Shown here piece after piece: positions 1 to 9,178 of a stretch of 64,000 nt of DNA. The stretch spans positions 186,001-250,000 of the forward strand of contig NZ_VSST01000037.1 in assembly GCF_019402665.1 (NCBI RefSeq). The letters are read 5' to 3'. The notes beneath the pieces were generated by a model. That model made no database searches, had not been told where the DNA came from, and saw only the letters and a program-made list of their open reading frames with translations. Every line of letters begins with the position of its first letter. Position 1 is the first letter of the stretch. This DNA comes from Bradyrhizobium canariense. GTDB taxonomy: Bacteria > Pseudomonadota > Alphaproteobacteria > Rhizobiales > Xanthobacteraceae. The translations under genes and the position numbers were made by a program.

Positions 1-1
1 G

Positions 2-391
2 CTGATCGATCTCGGCACGTTGACGGGAGCGGCACGCGTCGCGCTGGGGCCGGATTTGCCGCCCTTTTACACCAATGATGAGGCGCTGGCCGCCGACGTC
101 GCACGATGCGCGGCGAGGGAGAACGATCCGTTGTGGCGCATGCCACTGTGGCCGCCTTACGATGCGTGGCTGGACTCCAAGACGGCCACCATCACCAACG
201 CACCGTCAGGCGGCTTTGCCGGCTCGATCATCTGCGCGCTGTTCCTGCAACGCTTCGTCGAACAGGCCAAGAGCTGGCTGCATGTCGACATCTACGGCTG
301 GACGCCGTCGGCGAAGCCCGCACGCCCCGAGGGCGGCGAGTGCCAGGCCGCGCGCGCGATCTACACATTGTTGAGCGAGCGCTATGCGTGA
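2..391 (+). CDS. M17 leucyl aminopeptidase family protein, C-terminal part (5' end outside window)
   Basis: The frame is open from base 2 to the TGA at 389-391, so only the last 129 residues are present. The first visible residues, LIDLGTLTGAARVALG, match the strongly conserved segment of the M17 catalytic domain (usual form DLATLTGA) that follows the metal-binding NTDAEGR region, which must lie upstream of the window. Further on, the segment around IYGWTPSAKPARPEGG resembles the family C-terminus, where the active site closes. M17 enzymes are cytosolic dinuclear-metal exopeptidases that release N-terminal residues from peptides. The stop overlaps the start of the downstream NlpC/P60 gene by 8 bases, so the two are translationally coupled. 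Together they suggest turnover of short peptides, possibly from cell wall; that role is inferred. Confidence 0.85.
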   Translation: MIDLGTLTGAARVALGPDLPPFYTNDEALAADVARCAARENDPLWRMPLWPPYDAWLDSKTATITNAPSGGFAGSIICALFLQRFVEQAKSWLHVDIYGWTPSAKPARPEGGECQAARAIYTLLSERYA

Positions 392-1238
392 TCCGGGACG
401 AGATCCAAGGCTGACACCGTCGCGAGGCGACCTCGCCGCGAAGTATCTCGAAGGCACGGTGCAGGCGGATCGCTTCGTCACGGGCGAGGAATTCGAGATG
501 ATCGAGGCGATCGCGCCCGTGCGCGAGCAGCCGTCGCCGAACGCGATGCTGATGACGCAAGCGTTGCGCGGCGAGCGCGTCACGGTCTACGATCGCAACG
601 GCGAAGGCTGGGCATGGGGTCAGCTTTCCGGTGACGGCTATGTCGGCTGGCTGCCGGACGCAGCGCTCATGAAGCCTGCGGCCGCGCCGACCCACATAGT
701 CAGGGCTTTACGAACCTTTGCCTTCCCCGGCCCCTCGATCAAGCTGCCGCCGGCGGACACGCTGGTGATGGGATCGAAGATCGCGGTTGCACGCGAGGAC
801 GGCAGCTTCGCCGTGACGGGCGACCGACAATATCTGCCCAAGGCCCATCTCGCCCCGCTTGGCCATCGCGAGCCGGATTTCGCCGCAGTCGCCGAGCGTT
901 TCGTCGGCACGCCCTATCTCTGGGGTGGCAAGAGCAGCCTCGGCGTCGATTGCTCCGGCCTCGTCCAGATCTCGCTGACATCAGCGGGCATCGGCTGCCC
1001 GCGCGACAGCGACATGCAGCAGGCCGGCCTCGGCCGCGCGCTGGAGCCGCATGAGCGGAGCAGCTTGCTGCGCGGCGATCTCATTTTCTGGAAGGGTCAT
1101 GTCGCCATCGTCCGCGACGCCGACACTATGGTCCACGCCAATGCGCATCACATGGCAACGGCGATCGAGCCGATCGAGCCGGCCATCGCAAGGATCAAGC
1201 AAGCCGGCAGCGAGGTCACCGCGATCAAGCGGCTCTGA
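384..1238 (+). CDS. NlpC/P60 (C40) family cysteine endopeptidase with N-terminal SH3-like domain
   Basis: A 284-residue protein. Residues about 40-160 look like bacterial SH3 repeats (for example GERVTVYDRNGEGWAWGQL and DGYVGWL). Residues about 165-280 form the NlpC/P60 domain, with the nucleophile in DCSGLVQ (Cys190) and the catalytic His in GHVAIV (His239). The family hydrolyses gamma-D-glutamyl-diamino-acid bonds in murein stem peptides. No signal peptide is visible at the N-terminus (MRDPGRDPRLTPSRGDL), so a cytosolic recycling role is more likely than an extracytoplasmic one; this is inference. It overlaps the aminopeptidase gene by 8 bases. The Yej-type ABC operon that follows runs convergently towards it. 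Confidence 0.88.
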   Translation: MRDPGRDPRLTPSRGDLAAKYLEGTVQADRFVTGEEFEMIEAIAPVREQPSPNAMLMTQALRGERVTVYDRNGEGWAWGQLSGDGYVGWLPDAALMKPAAAPTHIVRALRTFAFPGPSIKLPPADTLVMGSKIAVAREDGSFAVTGDRQYLPKAHLAPLGHREPDFAAVAERFVGTPYLWGGKSSLGVDCSGLVQISLTSAGIGCPRDSDMQQAGLGRALEPHERSSLLRGDLIFWKGHVAIVRDADTMVHANAHHMATAIEPIEPAIARIKQAGSEVTAIKRL

Positions 1239-1244
1239 CGGACG

Positions 1245-2882
1245 CTAAGTCGCCGCAGACCCATTCCCCGCCGTCTCCAGCCGGAACGCCGCCGCAAACA
1301 GCGCGCGCGTGTAATCCGTCTTCGGGTTCTTGAAGAGCTCGGCGGCCTGGCCTTCCTCGACCACCTTGCCGCCGCGCATCACGATCAGATGGCTGGCGAG
1401 CGAGGCGACGACGCGCAGATCGTGCGAGATGAACATGTAGGTGAGATCGCGCCGGCGCTGCAATTCACGTAGCAGATCGACCATTTGCGCCTGAATCAGC
1501 ATGTCGAGCGCACTGGTCGGCTCGTCCAGCACGACGAAATCCGGCTCCAGCACCACCGCCCGGGCGATGCTGATGCGCTGGCGCTGGCCGCCGGAGAATT
1601 CATGCGGATAACGGTGGCGGGTATCCGGCTTCAGTCCGACGTCCTCGAGCGCCTTGACGACGCGCTCCTCACGCTCGCCGCGCGAGAGCTGCGGCTGATG
1701 CACGGTGAGGCCTTCGGCGACGATGTCGACGACCGACATGCGCGGGCTGAGCGAGCCGAACGGATCCTGGAACACGATCTGCATGTCGCGCCGGAACGGC
1801 CGCATCTCCTTGAAGCGCAGGCCCTGGATATCCTTTCCCAGGAACACAATGCGTCCGTTCGACGAGATCAGCCGCAGCAATGCGAGCCCCAGCGTGGTCT
1901 TGCCCGAGCCGGACTCGCCGACGACGCCAAGCGTCTCGCCCTTGCGCACGGCGATGCTGACACCGTCGACCGCCTTGATGTGACCGACCGTCTTGCGCAT
2001 CAACCCGCGCTTGATCGGAAACCAGACTTTCAGGTCGTCGGCCGACATCACCACCGGCGCATCCGGCTGCGGCGGCGCCGGATCCGGCTTCGGCTCCGCG
2101 GCAAGCAGGTCGCGCGTGTAAGGATGCTTCGGGGTCTTGAACACTTGCTCGACCGGCCCCTGCTCGACGATCTCGCCGCCCTTCATGACGCAGACCTGGT
2201 CGGCGATGCGGCGCACGATGCCGAGATCGTGGGTGATGAAGAGCAGGCTCATGCCGAGGCGACTGCGGATCTCCGCGAGCAGCGTCAGGATCTGCGCCTG
2301 CACGGTGACGTCGAGCGCCGTGGTCGGCTCGTCCGCGATCAAGAGGTCAGGCTCGTTGGCGAGCGCCATCGCGATCATCACGCGCTGACGCTGGCCGCCG
2401 GAGAGCTGGTGCGGATAGCTCTTCAGCCGCGTTTCAGGCTCGGGAATGCCGACCTGCGTCAGCAATTCCAGCGTCCGCCTGCGCGCCTCGGCGTTGCTGG
2501 TCGGATTGTGCAGCTGGATGATCTCGCCGATCTGCGCCTCGATCGTGTGCAGTGGATTGAGCGAGGTCATCGGCTCCTGGAAGATGATGGAGATGTCGCT
2601 GCCGCGAATCTCCCGCATCTCCTGCTCCGACCGGTCGATCAGTTCCTGGCCCTTGAAGTGGATGCTGCCCGAAGGATGCGAGGCGTTCGGATAGGGCAAG
2701 AGCTTGAGGATCGAGAGCGCGCTGACCGACTTGCCGGAGCCGGACTCGCCGACCAGCGCCACGCACTCGCCGCGCCTGATCTGGAACGAGATCTTGTCGA
2801 CCGCGAGCGTGGTGACGCCGCCCTGGTGGAAGGCCACCGAGAGCTCGCGCACGCTGAGCAGGGGCTGGTTGATCGCGTCCAT
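1245..2882 (-). CDS. yejF: YejF-type ABC transporter ATPase, two nucleotide-binding domains in one chain
   Basis: A 545-residue duplicated ABC ATPase. The first domain has Walker A GESGSGKS (residues 45-52), signature LSGGQRQR and Walker B LLIADEPTTALD. The second has another GESGSGKT near residue 325, FSGGQRQR and FVVLDEPTSALD. Both are of the oligopeptide (Dpp/Opp) type, and a single double-domain ATPase is characteristic of YejF. It powers the permeases YejB and YejE encoded just upstream; its ATG lies 4 bases after the yejE stop. It is the last gene of a five-gene minus-strand operon (binding protein, binding protein, yejB, yejE, yejF). Confidence 0.92.
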   Translation of the reverse strand: MDAINQPLLSVRELSVAFHQGGVTTLAVDKISFQIRRGECVALVGESGSGKSVSALSILKLLPYPNASHPSGSIHFKGQELIDRSEQEMREIRGSDISIIFQEPMTSLNPLHTIEAQIGEIIQLHNPTSNAEARRRTLELLTQVGIPEPETRLKSYPHQLSGGQRQRVMIAMALANEPDLLIADEPTTALDVTVQAQILTLLAEIRSRLGMSLLFITHDLGIVRRIADQVCVMKGGEIVEQGPVEQVFKTPKHPYTRDLLAAEPKPDPAPPQPDAPVVMSADDLKVWFPIKRGLMRKTVGHIKAVDGVSIAVRKGETLGVVGESGSGKTTLGLALLRLISSNGRIVFLGKDIQGLRFKEMRPFRRDMQIVFQDPFGSLSPRMSVVDIVAEGLTVHQPQLSRGEREERVVKALEDVGLKPDTRHRYPHEFSGGQRQRISIARAVVLEPDFVVLDEPTSALDMLIQAQMVDLLRELQRRRDLTYMFISHDLRVVASLASHLIVMRGGKVVEEGQAAELFKNPKTDYTRALFAAAFRLETAGNGSAAT

Positions 2883-2886
2883 TGGC

Positions 2887-4068
2887 TTACCTGAACGTCT
2901 TGCGCGGATCGAACGCGTCGCGCACGGCCTCGCCGATGAAAATCAAGAGCGACAGCATGATGGCGACCGAGAAGAAGCCGGAGAAACCGAGCCAGGGCGC
3001 CTGCACGTTGGACTTGCCCTGCGACAGCAGCTCGCCGAGCGACGGCGAGCCGGGCGGCAGTCCGAACCCGAGGAAGTCGAGCGCCGTTAGCGTCATCACC
3101 GAACTCGACACGATGAACGGCAGGAACGTCATGGTCGCGACCATCGCGTTCGGCAACAGATGCCGGAACATGATGACCTTGTTCGACACGCCGAGCGCCC
3201 GCGCCGCCTGGATATACTCGAAATTGCGCCCGCGCAGGAATTCCGCGCGCACGAGTCCGACCAGCGACACCCAGGAAAACAACAGCAGGATGCCGAGAAG
3301 CACGAAGAAGCCGGGCACGAGCACCGACGACAGGATCAGCAGTAGATAGAGCGAAGGAATCGCAGTCCATATCTCGATGAAACGCTGGAACAACAGGTCG
3401 ATCCAGCCGCCGAAATAGCCCTGCACCGCGCCGGCCGCGATACCGACGATGGAGGAGACGATGGTCAGGCAGAGGCCGAACAGCACCGAGATGCGGAAGC
3501 CGTAGATCAGCCGCGCCACCACGTCACGGCCCTGATCGTCGGTGCCGAGCCAGTTGTATTCGAGATCGCGGCAGCTCTTGAGGCCTTTCTTCTCGACGAC
3601 AGGCTTGCATTGCGCTTCCGTCAGCATCCAGGTCGGCTTCGACGGCGCCGGCGTCGGCAGATCGAGATTGTGGGTGTCGTAGGAATAGCGGATCAGCGGC
3701 CAGACGATGCTGCCACCCTTGTCCTTGATCAACTTCTGCAGATAGGGATCGCGATAGTCGGCCGCCGTTTCGAAATCGCCGCCGAAAGTGGTTTCCGAAT
3801 AGGTGACGACGGAGGGCCAATAAAGGTGGCCATCATATTTGATCAGGAACGGCCGATCATTGGCGATCAGCTCGGCGAACAACGACACCACAAACAGGAT
3901 CAGGAAGATCCAGAACGACCAATAGCCGCGCCGGTTCGCCTTGAAATTCTGCCAGCGGCGCCTGTTGAGCGGCGACGGCACGAACGGTCTGCGCGTGATC
4001 GGCACGGCATTGCCGAGCGGCGACTTCGCAGTGGTTTCGATCGGCGTGGTGGGGGCGGCCAGCGTCAT
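2887..4068 (-). CDS. yejE: YejE-type ABC transporter permease
   Basis: An inner-membrane permease of 393 residues. I use the ATG at 4068 (MTLAAPTTPIETTAK) because it overlaps the yejB stop as TGATG; an in-frame upstream ATG at 4110 would extend it by 14 residues inside yejB. The protein has an N-terminal membrane segment (about 45-65), a large periplasmic insertion containing DLEYNWLGTDDQGRDVVARL, and then the DppC/OppC-type transmembrane core with the EAA-loop region around FEYIQAARALGVSNKVIMFRH. The long periplasmic domain is typical of YejE. It partners YejB in the membrane channel. Confidence 0.92.
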   Translation of the reverse strand: MTLAAPTTPIETTAKSPLGNAVPITRRPFVPSPLNRRRWQNFKANRRGYWSFWIFLILFVVSLFAELIANDRPFLIKYDGHLYWPSVVTYSETTFGGDFETAADYRDPYLQKLIKDKGGSIVWPLIRYSYDTHNLDLPTPAPSKPTWMLTEAQCKPVVEKKGLKSCRDLEYNWLGTDDQGRDVVARLIYGFRISVLFGLCLTIVSSIVGIAAGAVQGYFGGWIDLLFQRFIEIWTAIPSLYLLLILSSVLVPGFFVLLGILLLFSWVSLVGLVRAEFLRGRNFEYIQAARALGVSNKVIMFRHLLPNAMVATMTFLPFIVSSSVMTLTALDFLGFGLPPGSPSLGELLSQGKSNVQAPWLGFSGFFSVAIMLSLLIFIGEAVRDAFDPRKTFR

Positions 4069-5177
4069 CAGACCTCCCGCGCCTCGAAATCGATTCGCGG
4101 ATCGATCCACATATAGGTCAGGTCAGAGATCAGGTTGATCACGAGGCCGACGAGCGAAAAGATGAAGAGCGTGCCGAACACCACGGGGTAGTCGCGGTTG
4201 AGAACGCTCTCGAAACTGAGCAGTCCCAGTCCGTCCAGCGAGAAGATGGTCTCGATCAGAAGCGAGCCCGAGAAGAAAGCGTGAATGAAGGTCGAGGGAA
4301 AGCCGGCGATGACGATCAGCATCGCGTTGCGGAAGACGTGGCCATAGAGCACCCTATTCTCGCTGCAGCCTTTCGCGCGCGCGGTCATCACGTATTGCTT
4401 GCGGATCTCGTCCAGAAACGAATTCTTTGTCAGGAACGTCATGGTGGTGAACGCACCGAGCCCCATGGCGATCAGCGGCAGCGTCAAATGCCAGAAATAA
4501 TCGATGATCTTCCAGTACCACGGAAATTGCGACCAGCCGTCTGACGTCAGTCCGCGCAGCGGGAACCAGTTGAAGAACGAGCCACCGGCAAACAGGATGA
4601 TCAAGAGGATCGCGAACAGGAAGCCGGGTATGGCGTAGCCGAGCACGAGCACGCTCGACGTCCAGGTGTCGAAGCGCGTCCCGTCCCTGACCGCCTTGCG
4701 GATGCCGAGCGGAATCGAGATCAGGTAGGTCAGCAGCGTCAGCCATATGCCGAGCGAGATCGAGACCGGCAACTTCTCCTTGACGAGTTGCAGCACGCTG
4801 ACATCGCGAAAATAGCTCTTGCCAAAATCGAAGCGGGCGAAATTCCAGACCATCAGTGCGAAGCGCTCCGGGGCCGGCTTGTCGAAGCCGAACTGCACTT
4901 CCAGCTTTTTGATGAAATCGGGATCGAGGCCTTGCGCGCCGCGATATTTCGAATTGATAGCGTCGCCGCCAGCGCCTAACTGCCCCGGGGCGCGTTGCGC
5001 AAAGTCGCTGCCGCCCGAAATGCGCGAGGTCCCGCCGGTATCGGCGCCCGAGAGCTGCGCGATCACGCGCTCGACCGGCCCGCCCGGCGCGAACTGCACG
5101 ACGATGAAGGAGACGAAGAGGATCCCGAGCAAGGTCGGGATCATCAGCAGGATGCGGCGGGCGATATAGGCGCTCAT
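4068..5177 (-). CDS. yejB: YejB-type ABC transporter permease
   Basis: A 369-residue DppB/OppB-like permease. The N-terminus, MSAYIARRILLMIPTLLGI, is the classic first helix of the family, followed by a large periplasmic loop with the Yej-specific insertion (about residues 45-90). Four to five further helices follow, with an EAA loop near YVMTARAKGCSENRVLYGH. Its ATG overlaps the stop of the upstream binding-protein gene (ATGA), and its stop overlaps the yejE start, so the operon is tightly coupled. Confidence 0.92.
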   Translation of the reverse strand: MSAYIARRILLMIPTLLGILFVSFIVVQFAPGGPVERVIAQLSGADTGGTSRISGGSDFAQRAPGQLGAGGDAINSKYRGAQGLDPDFIKKLEVQFGFDKPAPERFALMVWNFARFDFGKSYFRDVSVLQLVKEKLPVSISLGIWLTLLTYLISIPLGIRKAVRDGTRFDTWTSSVLVLGYAIPGFLFAILLIILFAGGSFFNWFPLRGLTSDGWSQFPWYWKIIDYFWHLTLPLIAMGLGAFTTMTFLTKNSFLDEIRKQYVMTARAKGCSENRVLYGHVFRNAMLIVIAGFPSTFIHAFFSGSLLIETIFSLDGLGLLSFESVLNRDYPVVFGTLFIFSLVGLVINLISDLTYMWIDPRIDFEAREV

Positions 5178-7054
5178 GGCTGTTTCGCCTGCTCGAGCCT
5201 GGCGGCCTTGCCGCCATCATGCCACCAGATGTCGGGGGCACCGACGCCGTTGGCATAACGCGGCGGCTTCTGCGGATGACCGAATTGGTCCCAATAAGCA
5301 AGCCGGTGCGTTTTGTTGTACCATTGCGGCACCCAATAACGGCCGGCGCGGAACAGGCGATCGAAGGCCCGGCAGGCGACGGTCAAGTCCTCGCGATTGT
5401 CCGCCGCCATGATCTTCTCGATCATGGCGTCGATGGCCGGACTGGCGACGCCCGCGAGATTATACGAGCCCTTGGTCGCCGCGACCTGCGACGAGAAGAA
5501 CGCGCGCATAGCATCGCCCGGTGTCGCCGACATGCTGAAGCGTTGGATCGTCATATCGAAGTCGAAATCTTCCTGGCGCGCCTTGTGTTGCACGGCATCG
5601 ACGAGGCGCACGCTCGCTTCGATGCCGAGCGTCGCGAGATTCTTGATGTAGGGCCCATGGTGCGGCTGGAACGAAGCCTCGTCCAACAGGAATTCGATCC
5701 TGAAGATCTCGCCGTTCGGCAGCACCCTCTTGCCGTCCTTGATTGGCAGGCCGGCGTCGCTGAGCAGTTGCTGCGCCTTGCGCAGCAGGCTGCGGTCCTG
5801 CCCGGAGCCGTCCGAGACCGGCGGCGTGAACGGCGCAGCGAACACCTCGTCGGGAATCTGGCCGCGAAACGGCTCCAGCAGCTTCAGCTCTTCCGGCGGC
5901 GGAGGCCCGTCGCTCGCCATGAGGTCCGAGTTCTGAAATGGCGACACCGTGCGGGCATAAGCACCGTACATGATGGTCTTGTTGGTCCACTCGAAGTCGA
6001 AGGCGTCGATCAGTGCCTCGCGCACGCGGGGATCCCTGAACTTGTCGCGCCGGGTGTTGATGAACCATCCTTGCGCGCCGGAGGGCGTGTCGTCGGGCAC
6101 GACCTCCATCTTGACGCGACCGTCCTTCACCGCAGGGAAGTCATAGCGGGTCGCCCAGATCCGAGAGGTGAACTCCTCGCGGTAGAGATAGTTCTTACCG
6201 GTGAAACCTTCGAAGGCGACATCGCGGTCGCGGTAGAATTCGTAGCGCACGACGTCAAAATTGTAGCTGCCGCGACAGGGGGGCAGATCGGCAGCCCACC
6301 AATCCTTGACGCGCTCGTATTCGATGTAGCGGTTGACCTCGAACTTGCCGACCTTGTACGGCCCCGAACCCAACGGGATCTCCAGAGACGTTTCGTCGAA
6401 CGAACGGGAGGCATAGTAGGCTTTCGAGAAGATCGGCAGACTCGCCACATAGAGTGGCACGTCGCGCGCGCGTCCCTTGGCGAAGGTCACAACAAGCGTC
6501 GCATCGTCAACAGCTTCCGCGCTGACCATATCGCGCATCTGCACGATGATCAGGGGATGGCCCTTCGTCTTCAGCGACGTCAGCGAAAACGCCGCGTCGT
6601 GCGCGGTCAGCTTGGTGCCGTCGTGGAACTTCGCCTCGGGCCGCATCGTGAAGCGATAAACCAGCTTGTCTGCCGATATATTTACAGACTTGGCGGCAAG
6701 CCCGTACATCCCGTCCGGTTCGTCATTGGCTCGCACCATCAGCGGCGCAAACGTCATGTCCATGCCCTGCGCGCCATCGCCTTTGAGGATGAAGGCATTG
6801 AGCGAGTTGAAGGTTTGGTAGGACTGGTTGTAGGCGCGCACCGACGGAATCAGCGAGAAGGTGCCGCCCTTCGGCGCGTCGACATTGACGTACTCGAAGT
6901 GATGGAAATCGGCGGGATATTTGAGGTCGCCGAAGGCCGACATGCCGTGGGCCTCGGCGGGCATCTCGGACGCTGTCGCGCCCCGGAGCCAGGCCGCGCT
7001 GAACGCGCCACCGGCACCCAAAACCAGCACATGCCGGCGTGAAAGCTGCGCCAT
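5174..7054 (-). CDS. Periplasmic solute-binding protein (family 5), second of two in the yej operon
   Basis: A 626-residue SBP_bac_5 protein. I start at the ATG at 7054 because MAQLSRRHVLVLGAGG is a Tat-type signal (SRR followed by a hydrophobic stretch), it lies 14 bases after the upstream stop, and the longer frame would run 180 bases into the previous gene. The start of the mature part (AFGDLKYPADFHHFEYVNVD) and the segment RMRPEAKFHDGTKLTAHD are typical of YejA-like proteins. The family delivers peptides to the YejBEF channel. The protein is about 35-40% alike by eye to the other binding protein encoded upstream; that figure is an impression, not a computed value. Confidence 0.88.
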   Translation of the reverse strand: MAQLSRRHVLVLGAGGAFSAAWLRGATASEMPAEAHGMSAFGDLKYPADFHHFEYVNVDAPKGGTFSLIPSVRAYNQSYQTFNSLNAFILKGDGAQGMDMTFAPLMVRANDEPDGMYGLAAKSVNISADKLVYRFTMRPEAKFHDGTKLTAHDAAFSLTSLKTKGHPLIIVQMRDMVSAEAVDDATLVVTFAKGRARDVPLYVASLPIFSKAYYASRSFDETSLEIPLGSGPYKVGKFEVNRYIEYERVKDWWAADLPPCRGSYNFDVVRYEFYRDRDVAFEGFTGKNYLYREEFTSRIWATRYDFPAVKDGRVKMEVVPDDTPSGAQGWFINTRRDKFRDPRVREALIDAFDFEWTNKTIMYGAYARTVSPFQNSDLMASDGPPPPEELKLLEPFRGQIPDEVFAAPFTPPVSDGSGQDRSLLRKAQQLLSDAGLPIKDGKRVLPNGEIFRIEFLLDEASFQPHHGPYIKNLATLGIEASVRLVDAVQHKARQEDFDFDMTIQRFSMSATPGDAMRAFFSSQVAATKGSYNLAGVASPAIDAMIEKIMAADNREDLTVACRAFDRLFRAGRYWVPQWYNKTHRLAYWDQFGHPQKPPRYANGVGAPDIWWHDGGKAARLEQAKQP

Positions 7055-7068
7055 GCGGAGAATGTCCT

Positions 7069-8970
7069 TCACGACTTCTTTGCGATCCGCGCCGCCTTGT
7101 CCGCGTCGTACCACCAGATGAACGGAAAGCCGGACTGACCGTATTTGGGCAATTCCGCCGGCCGGCCGAACCGATCCCAGCGCGCGGTGCGCACCTTCGT
7201 ATAAGTCCACTGCGGCACGACGTAGTGATTCCACAACAGCACGCGGTCGAGTGCCTTGGTTGCCGCGACAAGATCGTCGCGACCCTTGGCGTAGATCACC
7301 CGCTCGATCAGCTTGTCGACCGCCGGATTCTTGATGCCGGTGATATTGCGCGAACCGGCGATGTCAGCCGTCTTCGAGGACCAGAATTCGCGCTGCTCGT
7401 TGCCCGGCGACTGCGACTCGCCCCAGGAGTTGGTGACGATGTCGAAATCCCACTCGCGCGTCCTGTTCTCGTACTGGGTGGGATCCACCGTCCGCACGCT
7501 GACGGCAATGCCGAGCCGTTCCAGCGACGGCTTATAGAACAGCGTGATCCGCTCGAAGCTCGGATCCGAGTTCAACAGTTCGAGGGAGAACTGGGCGCCG
7601 GTCTTGACGTCGATCAGCTTGCGGTCGCGCACCTCGTAGCCGGCCTCCTTGAATAGGCGCAGCGCCTCGCGCAGGTTATCGCGCACGGCTTCCGGACTGC
7701 CGCCGACTGGATTGGTATAGGCCGTCGTGAAGACTTCGGGCGGGACCTCGGCGCGGACCGTCTCGAGAATCTCGAGCTCCTTGCCCTGCGGCAACCCGGT
7801 CGCCATCAGCTCATCGATGCCGTCGAAATAACTGCTGATGCGCTTGTACTGGCCGTAGAAGATCTGCCTGTTCATCTCCTCGAAGTCGAACGCGTAATTG
7901 AGCGCGCGTCGCACGCGCGGATCTTTGAACTTGGCGCGGCGCAGGTTCGGCACGAAGGCCTGCATGACGCCCGAGCTGCGATTGGCGAACTCCTCGAGGA
8001 TCACGCGCTTTTCGGTGACGGCCGGGAAGTCGTAGGCTGTCGCCCAGTTCTTCGCGCTGTTCTCGGTGCGCCAATCGACCTGATCGGCCTTGAAGGCCTC
8101 GATCGCCACGGTGGCGTCGCGGAAATACTCGTAGCGCAGCTCGTCGAAATTATTACGGCCCACATTGGCCGCGAGGTCGCGCCCCCAATAATCTTTTACG
8201 CGCTCCAGCGCGATCGACCGTCCGGCAACGAATTCCTTGACCCGGTAGGGGCCCGACCCCAGCGGCACTTCGAGCGTGGTAGCGGAGACATCGCGCTTGC
8301 GGCCCTGCGCGTCGGTGCCCTCCCACCAATGCTTCGGCAGGACCGTGAGCTGCCCGACGATCTGCGGCAATTCGCGGTTGCCCGGCGCGTCGAACACGAA
8401 CTTTACCTCGCGCTCGCCGACCTTCTCGGCTTTCACCACATGGCTGTAATAGGCCGAGTACTGCGGGTGGTGCTTCTTGAAGGAATCGAGCGAGAAAATC
8501 ACGTCGTCGGCGGTAACAGGCTTGCCGTCGTGCCATTTGGCTTGCGGCCGCAAGCGGTAAGTCACGAAGGAGAAATCATCCGGATGGCTGACGGCCTCGG
8601 CCAGCGCGCCGTATTCCGTCGAGACTTCGTCGAGCGCGGCCGTCGTGAGGGATTCGTAGATGAATGCCACGGCGCCGGCGACTTGCCCCTTCACACCGGA
8701 GACGACGATGTTGAAATTGTCGAATGTGCCGACGGCGATCTGGCGCGCGACGCCGCCTTTTGGCGCTTCCGGATTGACATAGTCGAAGCGCTTGAAGTCC
8801 GCGGGGTATTTGACCTGTCCGAACAGCGACAGAGCATGGCGCCAGGTGGGCTCGTTGGCGGATTGCGCGTGTGCCACGCCGACGGCGGGAAGGCCCGCTA
8901 CGGAACCAAGGGCGGGGAGCGTTACGGCAGCAGTGCCAGTGAGCAGGAGATCGCGTCGGGTAAGGGCCAA
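7069..8970 (-). CDS. Periplasmic solute-binding protein (family 5), first gene of the yej operon
   Basis: A 633-residue SBP_bac_5 protein with an N-terminal Tat signal (LTRRDLLLTGTAAVTLP, with an Ala-rich region ending near AHAQS). The start codon appears to be TTG at 8970; the nearby ATG (about 8978) is out of frame, and an AGGA lies about 10-13 bases upstream. Conserved stretches include LFGQVKYPADFKRFDYVNPE and YRLRPQAKWHDGKPVTADD. As the first gene it probably carries the operon promoter in the 8971-9130 region. In alphaproteobacteria such binding proteins next to yejBEF have been linked to import of cell-wall peptides. Whether this one binds muropeptides or other oligopeptides cannot be read from the sequence. 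Confidence 0.88.
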   Translation of the reverse strand: MALTRRDLLLTGTAAVTLPALGSVAGLPAVGVAHAQSANEPTWRHALSLFGQVKYPADFKRFDYVNPEAPKGGVARQIAVGTFDNFNIVVSGVKGQVAGAVAFIYESLTTAALDEVSTEYGALAEAVSHPDDFSFVTYRLRPQAKWHDGKPVTADDVIFSLDSFKKHHPQYSAYYSHVVKAEKVGEREVKFVFDAPGNRELPQIVGQLTVLPKHWWEGTDAQGRKRDVSATTLEVPLGSGPYRVKEFVAGRSIALERVKDYWGRDLAANVGRNNFDELRYEYFRDATVAIEAFKADQVDWRTENSAKNWATAYDFPAVTEKRVILEEFANRSSGVMQAFVPNLRRAKFKDPRVRRALNYAFDFEEMNRQIFYGQYKRISSYFDGIDELMATGLPQGKELEILETVRAEVPPEVFTTAYTNPVGGSPEAVRDNLREALRLFKEAGYEVRDRKLIDVKTGAQFSLELLNSDPSFERITLFYKPSLERLGIAVSVRTVDPTQYENRTREWDFDIVTNSWGESQSPGNEQREFWSSKTADIAGSRNITGIKNPAVDKLIERVIYAKGRDDLVAATKALDRVLLWNHYVVPQWTYTKVRTARWDRFGRPAELPKYGQSGFPFIWWYDADKAARIAKKS

Positions 8971-9130
8971 ATCAACATTCCTGTCTTGAAGGAGGCTACT
9001 CCTTTAAGTTCCCAATATAGGCGAGGTTTCGACGGAATATGTTGCTTTTTCCTCATCTTGGAAGGCCGGCTGGCTGATCGCTGCGGCCAAACGCCCCGAT
9101 AACAACGCCGCGAGGCCCGGATAAGCGAAC

Positions 9131-9151
9131 GGCCGGGCTTTGAGCCCGGCC
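9131..9151. terminator. GC-rich hairpin in the cycM / yej intergenic space
   Basis: A perfect 9-bp inverted repeat, GGCCGGGCT-TTG-AGCCCGGCC, lies 28 bases beyond the cycM stop on the minus strand. There is no clear T-run after it, so it may be a weak terminator or simply a repeat palindrome. The rest of the 208-base gap should hold the promoter of the yej operon; I cannot place it confidently. Confidence 0.35.
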
Positions 9152-9178
9152 GCGTACGAAGAGCGAAGTCGACAGGCC

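Noticed and set aside
5219..7042. Long plus-strand frame opposite a yej binding-protein gene (607 codons), and similar ones at 1485-2894, 9805-11535 and 32035-33105
   Set aside because: All are antisense shadows of clear genes with conserved motifs; no ribosome-binding sites or domains.
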